A DNA stretch of 64,000 nt. Source: Streptomyces brevispora (GTDB taxonomy: Bacteria; Actinomycetota; Actinomycetes; Streptomycetales; Streptomycetaceae). Made by a program: the position numbers and the translations under genes. Positions 24,501-36,600 of this stretch are shown piece by piece. The notes below the pieces were generated by a model. That model ran no database searches, was not told the DNA's origin, and saw nothing but the letters and a program-made list of their open reading frames with translations. The stretch is from NCBI RefSeq assembly GCF_007829885.1, contig NZ_VIWW01000001.1, positions 5,766,001-5,830,000 on the forward strand. Reading direction: 5' to 3'. The first letter of the stretch is position 1, and every line of letters begins with the position of its first letter.

Positions 24501-26320
24501 GCGTCGCTCCCGCGCCGGACGACGACACGCCCACGGTGACCGGCTCCTGGAATGTCGTCGTCCAGGTCCTCGAACAGGCCGGTGTGCAGGACGCGTTCGG
24601 CCTCCCCGCCGACGACCTCGACCTCCTCGGCGCCCTCGACACCACCGGCATCCGCCTGGTGCTCTGCCGCGACCAGCGCAACGCCCTCTTCATGGCCACC
24701 GGTTACGCCCTCCAGTCCGGGCGGACCGGCATCGCCTTCACCGGAAAGGGCCCCGCCGTCACCAACGCCCTCACCGGCCTCCTGGAGGCCAAGTCGTCGG
24801 CAGCGCCCCTGGTGCTGCTCTCGGCGGGCACGTCCGCCAACAGGCGTGGGGCCGGAGCATTCCAGGAACTCGATCAACTCGCCGTCGTGGCGCCACTGGT
24901 GAAGTGGGCCGCCCGCATCGACGATCCGGCCCGCCTGGTCCCCATGCTGCGGCGCGCCCTGCTGATCGCCCGAGAAGGCGTCCCCGGGCCGGTCTACCTG
25001 GAACTCCCCGACCACCTGCTGACCGCCGAGATCCCCTACGCGGGCGTCGAGGCGGACGAGTACGAGGCGTTGCGCCCCCGCACCGTGCAGCTCGCCGAGG
25101 ACTCGACGGCGGTACGCACCCTGAAGTCCGCCGAACGGCCCGTGCTGCTCGTCGGCGGCGGGATGCGCCACCACAACGCCGACCGGACGCTGGAACGGCT
25201 CGCCGACCACATGGGCGCCGCCGTGTTCTGCACCGCCAGCGGGCGCGGCGCCTTCGACGAGAGCCACCCCCGGTTCTGCGGCCTCGCGGGGCTCTACCTG
25301 CCGGAGGCGGCAGGGGAGCTGTGGCTGGACACCGACTGTGTCGTCACCCTCGGCAGCCGACTGGAGGAGACCGCCACCTTCGGCTGGCCGTGCCGCATCG
25401 GCACCGAGGTGCCGGTCGTCCAGGTCAACGTGGAGGCCGCCGAATTCCACACCGACTTCGCCGGGCCCAAGGTCCTCGCGGACGCCGCGGCCCTGATCGC
25501 GGGACAACTCGCCCGCGAGTCGGTGTGTGCGCCCTCCCCCGACTGGAGACGGCGCACCGCCGCCATCCACGAGAGCCTGCACACGGCGCACCGCGCCCAC
25601 CTCGCCGAACTGGCCGAGAAGCCCGAACTGCACATCGCGGAAGTGCTGGCGGCGCTCTCCGACGTGCTCCCCGACGACCTCGTGCTGGTGCAGGAGAACG
25701 GGCTCCAGGACATGTGGTCCTACAGCTACCCGGTGCACCACGCGGCCCCGGCCGGCGGGTCGGTGGTCCCCTCCGAGCAGACCAGCCTCGGGTTCGGCGC
25801 GGCGGCCGCGGCCGGTGTGAAGGCGGCAGCGCCGGGCCGTCCCGTCGTCGCCCTCGTCGGCGACGGAGCCTTCGGGCTCTTCGAGTCCGACCTGGTGACG
25901 GTCGCCGAGCAGCAGCTCGCAGTGCTGTACGTCGTCCTGGACAACGGCGGGTACGGCTGGCTGCAGAGCCAGCTCGACCAGCGGGAGAAGCCGCTGCCCC
26001 GCTACCGGTTCACCGACCCGGCGGGACCCCGGCCCGGCGGCCGTGAAGTACCGGGAGTGCAACGCCAGTTGCTCGCCGACAAGGCGACCCTTCGGGCGGA
26101 CGTCGCGCAGGCGTGGAAGTACTGCGAGTCGGGAAGGCCGGTCGTCCTGCACGTGCCCGTCGCGATGACGGACTCGCTGTTCGGGGCGGTGGCGGGCGGC
26201 GGGGACTTCCCGCTGCTGCCCGCGCCGGACCACATACAGGACACACAGGAGCACGCCGCGGACGCACAGGACACGCGCGGCGCGAACGGTACGAACAACT
26301 CGACCGAGGGGAGCCCGTGA
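24497..26320 (+). CDS. Thiamine-diphosphate enzyme (acetolactate synthase-like)
   Basis: A 607-residue ThDP enzyme with three domains: pyrimidine-binding N-terminal (about 15-180), middle (about 200-330) and PP-binding C-terminal. The GDG-N motif is GDGAFGLFESDLVTVAEQQL followed by VVLDNGGYGWLQ. The usual activating Glu of the N-domain (RHEQ-A) reads CRDQRNALFMATGYAL, that is Asp in place of Glu. This is conservative but could change acid/base behaviour. Members decarboxylate 2-oxo acids or ligate them to aldehydes. Placed right after an acyl reductase, carboligation with, or supply of, an aldehyde is plausible. The last 35 residues are low complexity. Start and stop overlap both neighbours. 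Confidence 0.82.
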   Translation: MSVAPAPDDDTPTVTGSWNVVVQVLEQAGVQDAFGLPADDLDLLGALDTTGIRLVLCRDQRNALFMATGYALQSGRTGIAFTGKGPAVTNALTGLLEAKSSAAPLVLLSAGTSANRRGAGAFQELDQLAVVAPLVKWAARIDDPARLVPMLRRALLIAREGVPGPVYLELPDHLLTAEIPYAGVEADEYEALRPRTVQLAEDSTAVRTLKSAERPVLLVGGGMRHHNADRTLERLADHMGAAVFCTASGRGAFDESHPRFCGLAGLYLPEAAGELWLDTDCVVTLGSRLEETATFGWPCRIGTEVPVVQVNVEAAEFHTDFAGPKVLADAAALIAGQLARESVCAPSPDWRRRTAAIHESLHTAHRAHLAELAEKPELHIAEVLAALSDVLPDDLVLVQENGLQDMWSYSYPVHHAAPAGGSVVPSEQTSLGFGAAAAAGVKAAAPGRPVVALVGDGAFGLFESDLVTVAEQQLAVLYVVLDNGGYGWLQSQLDQREKPLPRYRFTDPAGPRPGGREVPGVQRQLLADKATLRADVAQAWKYCESGRPVVLHVPVAMTDSLFGAVAGGGDFPLLPAPDHIQDTQEHAADAQDTRGANGTNNSTEGSP

Positions 26321-27585
26321 TGGCGACGGACCGCACGACGAACAGAGACCGCACCAGGGTCGTCATCACCGGCTGGGGCATGGTTACTCCGCTCGGTCTG
26401 GACGCCACGACCACCTGGGAGGGACTTCTCGCAGGACGCAGCGGCATCGGACCCATCACCCAGGTCGAGGCCGGCGACCTGCCCGTGCAGATCGCCGGCG
26501 AGGTCAAGGGGTTCGACGCCGCCCAGCACCTCCCGTACAAGGTGGTCCGCCGCACCGACCCGTACGCCCGCTACGCGCTGGTCGCCGCGCAGGAGGCCTT
26601 GAAGCACTCCAAGCTCGTCATCGACGAGTCCAACGCCGACCGGGTGGGCGTCCTGATGGGCAGCGGCTACGGCCCGATGAAGTCCATCGCCGACCACGTC
26701 CGCGACCTCGACGCCAAGGGCCCCCGCGCGGTCTCGCCCCTGGCGGCCGTCACCGGTGCCATCGACAGCGCCCCCGGCGAGATCAGCATGGCCACCGGCG
26801 CCCGGGGACCGTCCCGGGCCGTCAGCAGCGCGTGCGCGTCGGGCACCGACGCCATCGGCGAGGCCACCCGCTGGATCCGCACCGGGGCGAGCGACGTCGT
26901 CATCGCGGGCGGCGCGGACGACATCGTCACCCGCGTCGACATCGCGGGTAGCGGCAACGCCCGCGCACTGTCCGGACGGCCGGGCGACCCCACGGAGGCG
27001 TCGCGGCCCTTCGACGAGGACCGGGCCGGCTTCGTGATGGCCGCCGGGTCGGGCGTGGTGATCCTGGAGTCGGCCGAGCACGCCCTGGCGCGTGGCGCGC
27101 AGATCCTCGCCGAGGTCGTCGGATACGGCGCGAGCTCGGACGCGTACCACTGGACGGCCCCCCACCCGGAGGGCGTCTCCGCGCGTCGTGCCATGCGGGA
27201 GGCCCTGCACGACGCGGGCCTCGCCCCGGGCGACGTCGGCTACGTCAACGCGCACGGCACCGGCACCCAGCTCAACGACAAGAGTGAACTCAACTCGCTG
27301 CGGGCCGTGTTCGGCACGCATATCGAGTCCATCCCGGTCAGCTCCACCAAGTCGATGACCGGCCACATGATCGGCGCAGCGGGCGCGGTCGAGGCCATCA
27401 TCGGGGCCCTCGTCATCAACGAGGGATCGGTTCCGCCCACCGTCAACTGCGAACGCCCGATCGACCCCTCGGTCAACTTCGTCGCGCACACCGCGCAGGC
27501 GCACGACGTCGACGTGGTCATGAGCAACTCGTTCGGCTTCGGCGGCCACAACGCGGTCATCGTGATCCGCCGCTGGGCCGCTTAG
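26320..27585 (+). CDS. FabF-like beta-ketoacyl-ACP synthase
   Basis: A 421-residue KAS II enzyme beginning in the stop of the ThDP gene (TGATG). The Cys-His-His triad is intact: C172 in SSACASGTDAI, H312 in NAHGTGTQLND and H349 in KSMTGHMIGAAGA, with K344 just before. VITGWGMVTPLG opens the protein. The enzyme elongates an acyl chain with malonyl-ACP. Because primary metabolism has its own FabF, a copy in this operon with ligase, reductase and ThDP genes and next to the NRPS suggests a dedicated role in building the acyl part. It could alternatively be a spare condensing enzyme that resists a pathway product. Confidence 0.9.
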   Translation: MATDRTTNRDRTRVVITGWGMVTPLGLDATTTWEGLLAGRSGIGPITQVEAGDLPVQIAGEVKGFDAAQHLPYKVVRRTDPYARYALVAAQEALKHSKLVIDESNADRVGVLMGSGYGPMKSIADHVRDLDAKGPRAVSPLAAVTGAIDSAPGEISMATGARGPSRAVSSACASGTDAIGEATRWIRTGASDVVIAGGADDIVTRVDIAGSGNARALSGRPGDPTEASRPFDEDRAGFVMAAGSGVVILESAEHALARGAQILAEVVGYGASSDAYHWTAPHPEGVSARRAMREALHDAGLAPGDVGYVNAHGTGTQLNDKSELNSLRAVFGTHIESIPVSSTKSMTGHMIGAAGAVEAIIGALVINEGSVPPTVNCERPIDPSVNFVAHTAQAHDVDVVMSNSFGFGGHNAVIVIRRWAA

Positions 27586-27666
27586 CCGCCCCTGGCCATC
27601 CGTGGCGTCCTCAGCACCCGCACCACCGGCAGCAGCCAACTCATGCAGTCCTCGGGGAGATTCGAC

Positions 27667-30600
27667 ATGACCACGTCCGCGTCCACGTCCATGGATCCGG
27701 CCACGACCGCGTCCGTGGACGCGCGTCGGCCACTCACTGCCGCGCAGCAGGGAGTCTGGTACGCGCAGCAGCTGAACCCGGACAACGCGTTCCTGGTCAG
27801 CGAGTACCTGGAGATCCACGGCCCGATCGATGTGGGTCTCTTCGACCGGGCGCTCACCCTCACCCTCGACGAACTGGAGACCGTACGGGTCAAGTTCGTC
27901 GAGGACGAGGAGGGTCTGTGGCAGTGCTTCGACCCCATCGTGATCCGGCTGGAGTACATCGACCTCGGCGGCCGCCCCGACGGCCGCGAGGAAGCGCTGC
28001 GGATCATGAAGGGCAGGCTCACCGAACCCCTCGACATGACGGTCGGGCCGCACTTCATCGACGTCTTGTTCAAGATCTCCGAGGACTGCTTCTTCTACTA
28101 CCAGCGCAACCACCACATCATCGGCGACGGCATGGGCGGCCGGCTCTACTCCCAGCGGCTCGCCGAGGTCTACACCGCGCTCGCCGACGGTACCGACTTC
28201 AGCCCGCGCACCTTCGCCACCCTGGATGAGTTCATCGCCCAGGACACCGAGTACCGGGCGTCCGAGAAGTTCACCAAGGACCAGGAGTTCTGGCGCTCCC
28301 GGATGGCCCGCAGACCCGAGGCGGTGTCGCTGACCGCCCGCACCGCGCCCGCCACCGCGGCCTTCCGACGCAGCTCAGCCCCCCTGCCGCCGCAGCTCAT
28401 GGAGGACCTCAAGCGGGTCTCCCGGGACAGCAGAGCGCCCTGGCCGATCGGCCTGCTGGCCGCAGTCGGCGGCTATCTGCACACCGTCACCGGCGCGCGT
28501 ACCCTGCCGCTCGGCTTCCCCCTCCAGGCCCGCACCACCCCGGTACTGCGTACCACCCCCGGCCTCACCGCGAACATCCTGCCCCTCGTCCTGGACATCA
28601 CCCCGGCGACGACCTTCGCCGAACTCGTGCGCCAGTGCGCGGTGGAGGCGCGCTCCGTCGTACGCCACCAGCGCTACCGGCAGGAGGACATCGCCCGCGA
28701 CCTCCAGGCGGCAGGCGGCGGCAGCCGCACCGCCGGAGTGGTCGTCAACGTGATGCCGTTCGACTACGACCTCACCTACGCGGGCCATCCGGTCACCGCG
28801 CACAACCTCTCCAACGGCGTCGTCGACGACATCGAGATCAGCGCCTACGACCGCAACGACGGCCGGGAGGTACTGCTCAACTTCGACGGCAACGGCGACC
28901 TCTACACGGATGCCGAGATCGCCACCCACCACGAGCGGCTGGTGCGCTTCGTGACCGGGGTCCTCGCCCACCCGGACACCCCGATCGGCCGCATCGACGT
29001 CCTGGACGACGCCGAACGCGCCCTGCTCGACGACTGGAACAACACCGCTGCCGCCACCGACGGCGGGCTGCGGCACATCGTCCGCCGCGTCCAGGAGCAC
29101 GCCGAGGCCCGCCCGGACGCCGTCGCCGTCATCGACACCGACCGCACCCCCGTCTCGTACACCGCGCTCGCCGCCCGCACCGCCGCCCTCACCCGCGACC
29201 TGCGTGCGGCGGGCACCGGCAGGGGTGACGTGGTCGGGCTGCTGGCCGTGCCGGGCGCCGGGTTCATCGCGTCCGTCCTCGCGGTGATGGCCGCCGGAGC
29301 CGCGTACGTCCCCCTGGACCCGGCGGCACCCGCGGCGCGGAACGCCTCGCTGCTGGAGAGGTGCGGGGCCAAGGTGCTCGTCGCCCCCTGGGAACTCAAC
29401 GCTCTCGCAGCAGAACTGACCGCCGTCTCCACCGCCGACGCCGTACGGGTCGTGGTGCCGAGCGGAGCCGGCTGCGCGTGGGAGCCGCCCGTCGGAGGCG
29501 GCGACGACCTCGCCTACATCATCTTCACCTCGGGCTCGACCGGTGCCCCCAAGGGCGCCATGGTCCACCACCGGGGCATGAACAACCACCTCCTCGCCAA
29601 GGTCGACGACTGTGCCCTCACCGCCGTCGACACCGTCGTCCAGAACGCCCCGCTCACCTTCGACATCTCCGTCTGGCAGATGCTCGCCCCGCTCGTCGCC
29701 GGCGGCACCGTGCGCGTCGTCGACCGGGACACCGCGTCCGACCCGTGGAAGCTCTTCGCCCTCACCGCGGGCGAGCGCGTCCCCGTACTGGAAGTCGTCC
29801 CTTCGCTGCTGCGTGCCGCCCTCGACAGCTGGTCGTCCGCGCACACCGCACCGCCCGCGCTCCCCGACCTGCGGCTGCTGATGGTCACCGGCGAGGCCCT
29901 GCCGCGTGACGTGTGCGCACGCTGGCTCCAGGCATACCCGGCGATCCCGCTGATCAACGCGTTCGGCCCCACCGAATGCTCCGACGACGTCACGCACGCC
30001 GTACTCGACGCCGCCGCCCTCGACGGCATCGACGAGGGGGCGCCCGTCCCGATCGGCCGCCCTGTCCGCAACACCCGGCTGTACGTCCTCGACGACCGGC
30101 TCCGCCCCGTCCCGGCGGGCACCCCCGGTGAGCTGTACGCGGCGGGCTCCGGTGTGGGGCGTGGCTACCTCGCCGACCCGGCGCGCACGGCGTCCGTGTT
30201 CGTCGCCGACCCGTTCTCGGACGAGTCCGGCGCCCGCATGTACCGCACCGGCGACTACGTCCGCCACGACACCGAGGGCCGCCTGGTCTTCCTGGAACGC
30301 CGCGACCACCAGGTCAAGATCCGCGGCTACCGCATCGAACTCGGCGAGATCGAGTCGGTGCTTGCCGCCCACCCCCGGGTCGGACAGGCCGTCGTCATGG
30401 TCCGAGAGGACACCCCCGGGCGGCCGCAACTCGTCGGGTACGTCACTGGTGAGGAGGCGCGAACAGACGGCGTGGAGCCGGGGGCACCGGTCCGGGAGCC
30501 GGGCGTGGAGGCCTGGGAGCTCAAGGAACACCTCGCGGGCCGGCTGCCCGCGTACATGGTGCCGACCGCGATCGTCGCGGTGGACGTCTTCCCGCTCACC

Positions 30601-33600
30601 CCCAACGGCAAGCTCGACCGCAAGGCGCTCCCGGCCCCCGAGTCCACGGCAGGGGAGGGGCGCGCACCGCGCACCGCGCGGGAGGAAACCCTGTGCGCCC
30701 TCTTCGCCGACGTACTGGGCATCCCCAAGGTCGCCCTCGACGACAACTTCTTCGAACTCGGCGGGCACTCCCTGCTCGCCACCCGCCTCGCAGGCCGCGC
30801 CCGCGCCGCACTCGGCGCGGAGGTCTCGGTCCGCGACATCTTCGACGCCCCCACGGTGGCGGCACTCGGAGCACGCCTCGGGGACAGCTCCTCCCCGGCC
30901 GGGGCTCCGGCGGTGACTCCGGTGCTGGGTGTGCGGGAGCGGCCGGCGGAGTTGCCGCTGTCGTTCGCGCAGCAGCGGCTGTGGTTCCTGGACCGGCTGG
31001 ACGCGGTGGGCGGTACGTACAACATTCCGCTGGCGATCCGCCTCGAAGGGGCTTTGGATGTCGTGGCGTTGAGGTCGGCGCTGGATGCGGTGGTGGCCCG
31101 GCACGAGTCACTGCGCACCGTCTTCCCGGTCACGGAGGGCGAGCCCCGGCAAGTCATCCTGCCGCACGCGACGACACCCCTGCCGGTGCGCGAGACCGCG
31201 CCGGACGAACTGAGCGGCCTGCTGGCCGCTTCGGCCGGACGCCCCTTCGACCTGTCGACCGAACTGCCCCTGCGAGCAGAGCTGTTCACAGTGTCGGACG
31301 AATCCCATGTGCTGCTGGTGGTCCTGCACCACATCGCGGGCGACGGCTGGTCACTGGCCCCGTTGATGCGGGACCTGGAGGCGGCGTATGTGGGTCGCGA
31401 GCTCGCGCCGTTGCCGGTGCAGTACGCGGATTATGCGTTGTGGCAGCGGGAGGTGCTGGGTTCGGAGGGGGACCCGGGGAGTGTCGCGTTCCGGCAGCTT
31501 GCTTACTGGAAGGAGCGGTTGGCTGGTCTGCCGGAGGTTCTTGAGCTTCCGGTGGACCGGGTGCGGCCCGCGGTGGCTTCGTATCGGGGTGGGCGGGTTG
31601 GCTGGGGTCTGGGTGCGGAGGCGCATGGTGCGTTGGTGGAGTTGGCGCGGTTGTCGGGGGCGAGCGTGTTCATGGTGCTCCAGGCGGCGGTTGCTGCGCT
31701 GTTCTCGCGGCTCGGTGCGGGTACCGACATTGTGCTGGGTACGGCGGTGGCCGGCCGGTCGGACGAGGCGCTGGACGACTTGGTCGGTTTCTTCGTCAAT
31801 ACGTTGGTGTTGCGGACGGATGTGTCGGGGGACCCGACGTTCCGGGAGCTGGTCGGTCGTGTGAGGGAGTCGGACCTTTCTGCCTTCGCGCATCAGGATG
31901 TGCCGTTCGAGCGGTTGGTGGAGGTGCTCAACCCGGAGCGTTCGCTCGCGCGGCACCCGTTGTTCCAGGTGATGCTGATCCTTCAGAACACGCCGGAGCC
32001 CGACCTCGCACTGCCCGGCCTCACCCCCTCTCTGGAGGGCATCGCAGGTGGCGTCGCGAAGTTCGACCTGACGCTGGATCTCCGCGAGACCTTCGACGAG
32101 GACGGCTTCCCGGCCGGCATCGAGGGCGAAGTGGAATACGCCCACGACCTCTTCGATCTGCCGACCGTGCAATCCCTGTGCCTACGGCTGGGCCGCATAC
32201 TCAACCAGATCTGCGAGCGCCCCGAATTGCGGGTGGGGGATTTGGAGTTGGTGGGTGCGGTGGAGCGTGGGTTGGTGGTGGGGGAGTGGGGTCGGGGTGA
32301 GGTGGTTGGTTCGGGTGTGTCTTTGGTGGAGGGTTTTGCGCGGTGGGTGGTGGAGGCGCCGGGTGCGGTGGCTGTGGTGTGTGGGGGGGAGTCGTTGACG
32401 TATGGGGAGTTGGATGCTCGGGTGGAGCGGTTGGCGCGGGTGTTGGTGGGTCGGGGTGTGGGTCCTGATCGGTTGGTTGCGGTGGCGTTGGAGCGGTCGG
32501 TTGATTTGGTGGTGGCGTTGTGGGCGGTGGTGAGGGCGGGTGCGGCGTTTGTGCCGGTGGATCCTGCGTTGCCGTCGGAGCGGGTGGCGTTCATTTTGGA
32601 GGATGCGGGTCCGGAGTGCGTGATTACTTCGGCGGAGGTCGCGGAGCGGCTCCCGGTGCGTGAGGGGCTGTTGATCCTTGATGGCCTTGATGGGGATTGT
32701 GTTGAGGGGGATGTGCTGGGGGTGGAGTTCGCTTCGGTGTCGGCGGATTGTTTGGCGTATGTCCTTTATACGTCGGGTTCGACGGGGCGTCCGAAGGGTG
32801 TGGGGGTGACTCGGGGTGGTCTGGAGAATGTGCTGGCGGATATGGGCGCGCGGTTTGCTGTGACTTCGGATGACCGGTTCGTTGCGGTGACGACGTTTGG
32901 TTTCGATATCTCGAATGTGGAGATTTTCGTGCCGTTGCTGGCGGGTGCCCGGTTGGTTTTGGTTGAGCGTGATGTGGTGTTGGATCCGGTGCGGTTGGGG
33001 GCTTTGGTTGTTGAGTCGGGTGCGACGTTCATGCAGGCGACTCCTACGTTTTGGGAGACGTTGGTGGGTGAGGTGCCGGGTGCGTTGGGTGGGTTGCGTA
33101 TTTTGATGGGTGGGGAGGCGGTTTCTGGTTCGTTGGTGGCGCGGTTGGGTGCGGTTGTGGGTGAGGTGACGAATGGGTATGGGCCGACGGAGACGGCTGT
33201 GTATTCGGTGGTGGGGCGTGTTGATGGGGTTTCTGTTCCTGGTATTGGGCGTCCGGTTGCGGGTACTGAGGTGTTTGTGCTGGATGAGCGGTTGAGGGTG
33301 GTGCCGGTTGGTGTTCCGGGTGAGTTGTATGTGGCGGGTGCTGGTGTGGCGCGTGGGTATGTGGGTCGGGTGGGGTTGACTGCTGAGCGTTTTGTGGCGA
33401 GTCCGTTTGGTGGTTCGGGGTGTCGGATGTATCGGACGGGGGATGTGGTGCGGTGGTGTGGGGATGGCACGTTGGAGTTTGTCGGGCGTGCTGATGATCA
33501 GGTGAAGATTCGTGGTTTTCGTATTGAGCCGGGTGAGGTTGAGGCGGTGTTGTCTTCCCGGCCGGGTGTTTCGAAGGCTGCTGTGGTGGTTCGTGAGGAC

Positions 33601-36600
33601 CGTCCGGGGGAGAAGCGGTTGGTTGCGTATGTGGTCGGGGATCTGGATGGTCTTCGTGATCATGCGGTGTCGGCTCTTCCCGCGTATATGGTTCCGGCGG
33701 CGTTTGTGGTTCTGGATGAGCTTCCGTTGACGGCGAGTGGGAAGCTGGATCGTCGTGCGCTTCCTGCTCCTGATTTTGTTGATGTGGGGCGGAGTCGTGC
33801 TCCGCGGAATGTGCGGGAGGAGGTTTTGTGTGGGATCTTCGCGGATTTGCTGGGGTTGGAGGTGGTGGGTATTGATGATGGTTTCTTTGATCTGGGTGGG
33901 CATTCGCTTCTTGCGACTCGTCTGGTGAGTCGTGTTCGTTCGGTGATGGATGTGGAGTTGGCGATTCGGTCGGTGTTCGAGTTTCCGACGGTGGCGGGGC
34001 TGGCCCGGTTGGTTGCCGGCGCGGGGGCTGCCCGCTCGCGGGTGCGGGCGGTGGAGCGGCCGGAGGTGTTGCCGTTGTCGTTCGCGCAGCAGCGGCTGTG
34101 GTTCCTGGACCGGCTCGACCACGACGGCGGGATGTACAACATTCCGCTCGCCATCCGCCTCGAAGGAGCCCTGGACATAACGGCGTTGAAATCGGCCCTC
34201 AACACGGTGGTGGCCCGGCACGAGTCGCTACGCACCGTCTTCCCGGTCACGGAGGGCAAGCCCCGGCAGGTCATCCTGCCGCACGCGACGGTTCCCCTTT
34301 CGGTGCGCGAGACCACGCCGGACGAACTGAGCGGCCTGCTGGCCGCGTCGGCGGGACGTTCCTTCGACCTGTCGACCGAACTACCGCTGCGAGCAGCACT
34401 GTTCACAGTGTCGGACGAATCCCAGGTGCTGCTGATCGTTCTGCATCACATCGCGGGTGACGGTTGGTCGATGGCTCCGTTGATGCGGGACCTGGAGGCG
34501 GCGTATGTGGGTCGCGAGCTCGCGCCGCTGCCCGTCCAGTACGCCGACTACGCACTCTGGCAGCGCGACACCCTCGGCTCAGAGAGCGACCCGGAGAGCA
34601 TCAGCGCCAAACAGCTGAGCTACTGGAAGGAGCAGTTGGCGGGTCTTCCCGAGGTGCTGGAGCTGCCTGCCGATCGTCCTCGTCCCGCTGTCGCCTCCCA
34701 CCGTGGCGGCAGGATCGACTGGCAGCTCGACGCCGGCACGCACGCCGCGCTCGGTGAGCTGGCGCGGGAGTCGGGGGCGAGCCTGTTCATGGTGCTTCAG
34801 GCCGGTCTTGCCGCGCTGTTCGCCCGTCTGGGAGCCGGAACGGACATTCCCCTCGGTACGGCGGTCGCGGGCCGTACCGACGATGCGCTCGACGAGCTGG
34901 TCGGGTTCTTCGTCAACACCCTGGTGCTGCGCACCGATGTTTCGGGGGATCCCACGTTCCGTGCGCTGGTCGAGCGGGTCAGGGAGTCGGACCTGGCTGC
35001 CTTCGCGCATCAGGACGTGCCCTTCGACCGGCTCGTGGAGGTCCTGAACCCTGAGCGTTCGCTCGCCAGACACCCGCTCTTCCAGGTCATGCTCGCCCTC
35101 CAGAACACCCCCGAGCCCGACCTCGACCTGCCAGGCATCACGCCGTCACTGATGCCCGCCGGTACAGCCCCGGTCAAGTTCGACCTGCTCATCGACCTGC
35201 GGGAAGCCTTCGACGAGGACGGCATGCCGGCCGGGATCACAGGCGAGATCGAGTACGCCCAGGACCTCTTCGACCCGGAGACCGTACGGACACTGTGCGC
35301 CCGCCTCGGCCGCGTACTCGCCGAAGTCGCCGCGAACCCGGCCCGCCGCGTCGGCGAACTGACCCTTCTCACCCCGGGCGAGCGCACCCTTCTGCTCGAC
35401 ACCTGGGGCGGCACCGGAGAGCCGGCGCCGCAGCTCTCACTCGTGGAGCTCTTCGAGCAGCAGGTGATGGAGACCCCCGACGCGGTCGCCGTCGCCGCCG
35501 ACGAGGAAGAGCTTACGTATGCCGAGCTGGATGCGCGGTCTCATCAGTGGGCGCGTTTTCTTCGTGGTCGGGGGGTGGTTTCGGGGACGGCGGTGGCGTT
35601 GCTGCTTGACCGGTCGGTGGATTTGCTGGTTGCGGAGCTGGCTGTGGTGAAGGCGGGCGGTCATTATGTGCCGTTGCATGATGCGTATCCGGTGGAGCGG
35701 CTGAATTGGATTGTCCGGGATGCGGGTGCCGCGTTGGTGCTGACGGACCGGGCGGAGTTGCCGGTGGGGCTGGCGGAGGCGGCCCGTTGTGTGGTCGTCG
35801 GTGAAGTTGCCGAGGAGGTCGCGGCGATGCCGGCCGCGGCTCTGCTCGACGGTGACTTCCCGGCGGGGCAGGTCGCGTATGTGATGTACACCTCGGGTAC
35901 GACGGGTCTGCCCAAGGGTGTGGTTGTCAGTCATGGCAATGTGGCCGGTCTTGCTCTGGATCCGTGTTTCGACGGGGCGGCGCATGCCCGGGTGCTGATG
36001 CACTCCTCGCACGCTTTTGACGCCTCCACCTACGAGATGTGGGCGCCGCTGCTGCGCGGGGGGTGTGTCGTCGTGGCTCCGGGCGGCCGGCTCGGCCCCG
36101 ACGAACTGCGCACCGCCGTCACCCGGCACGGCGTCACCGCGACCTTCATGACGGCGGCCCTGTTCAACGTCCTGGTACGGGAGGCCTCCGAGTCCCTCGC
36201 CGGAATGCGCGAGATCTGGTTCGGCGGCGAGAAGGCGGACGTCGAAGCTGTGGACCTCGCCCTCGCCCGCTGCCCCGGCCTGCGCCTCGTCAACGGATAC
36301 GGGCCGACGGAGACCACCACGTTCGCGACTGCCTGGCGGGTCCCTGCCGACAAGGTGCCCGGTGCGTGTGTTCCGATCGGTGGTCCGCTTGCCGGGATGC
36401 GTGCCTACGTGCTCGATGAGGGGTTGCGTCTGGTCCCGCAGGGAGTCTCCGGCGAGCTGTACCTCGCGGGGACTGGTCTTGCCCATGGTTATCTGGGCCG
36501 CCCGGGACTGTCCGCCGGGCGTTTCCCCGCTGATCCGTTCGGTGTGCCGGGCGCTCGTATGTACCGGACGGGCGACTTGGTGCGCTGGACCGGTGACGGT

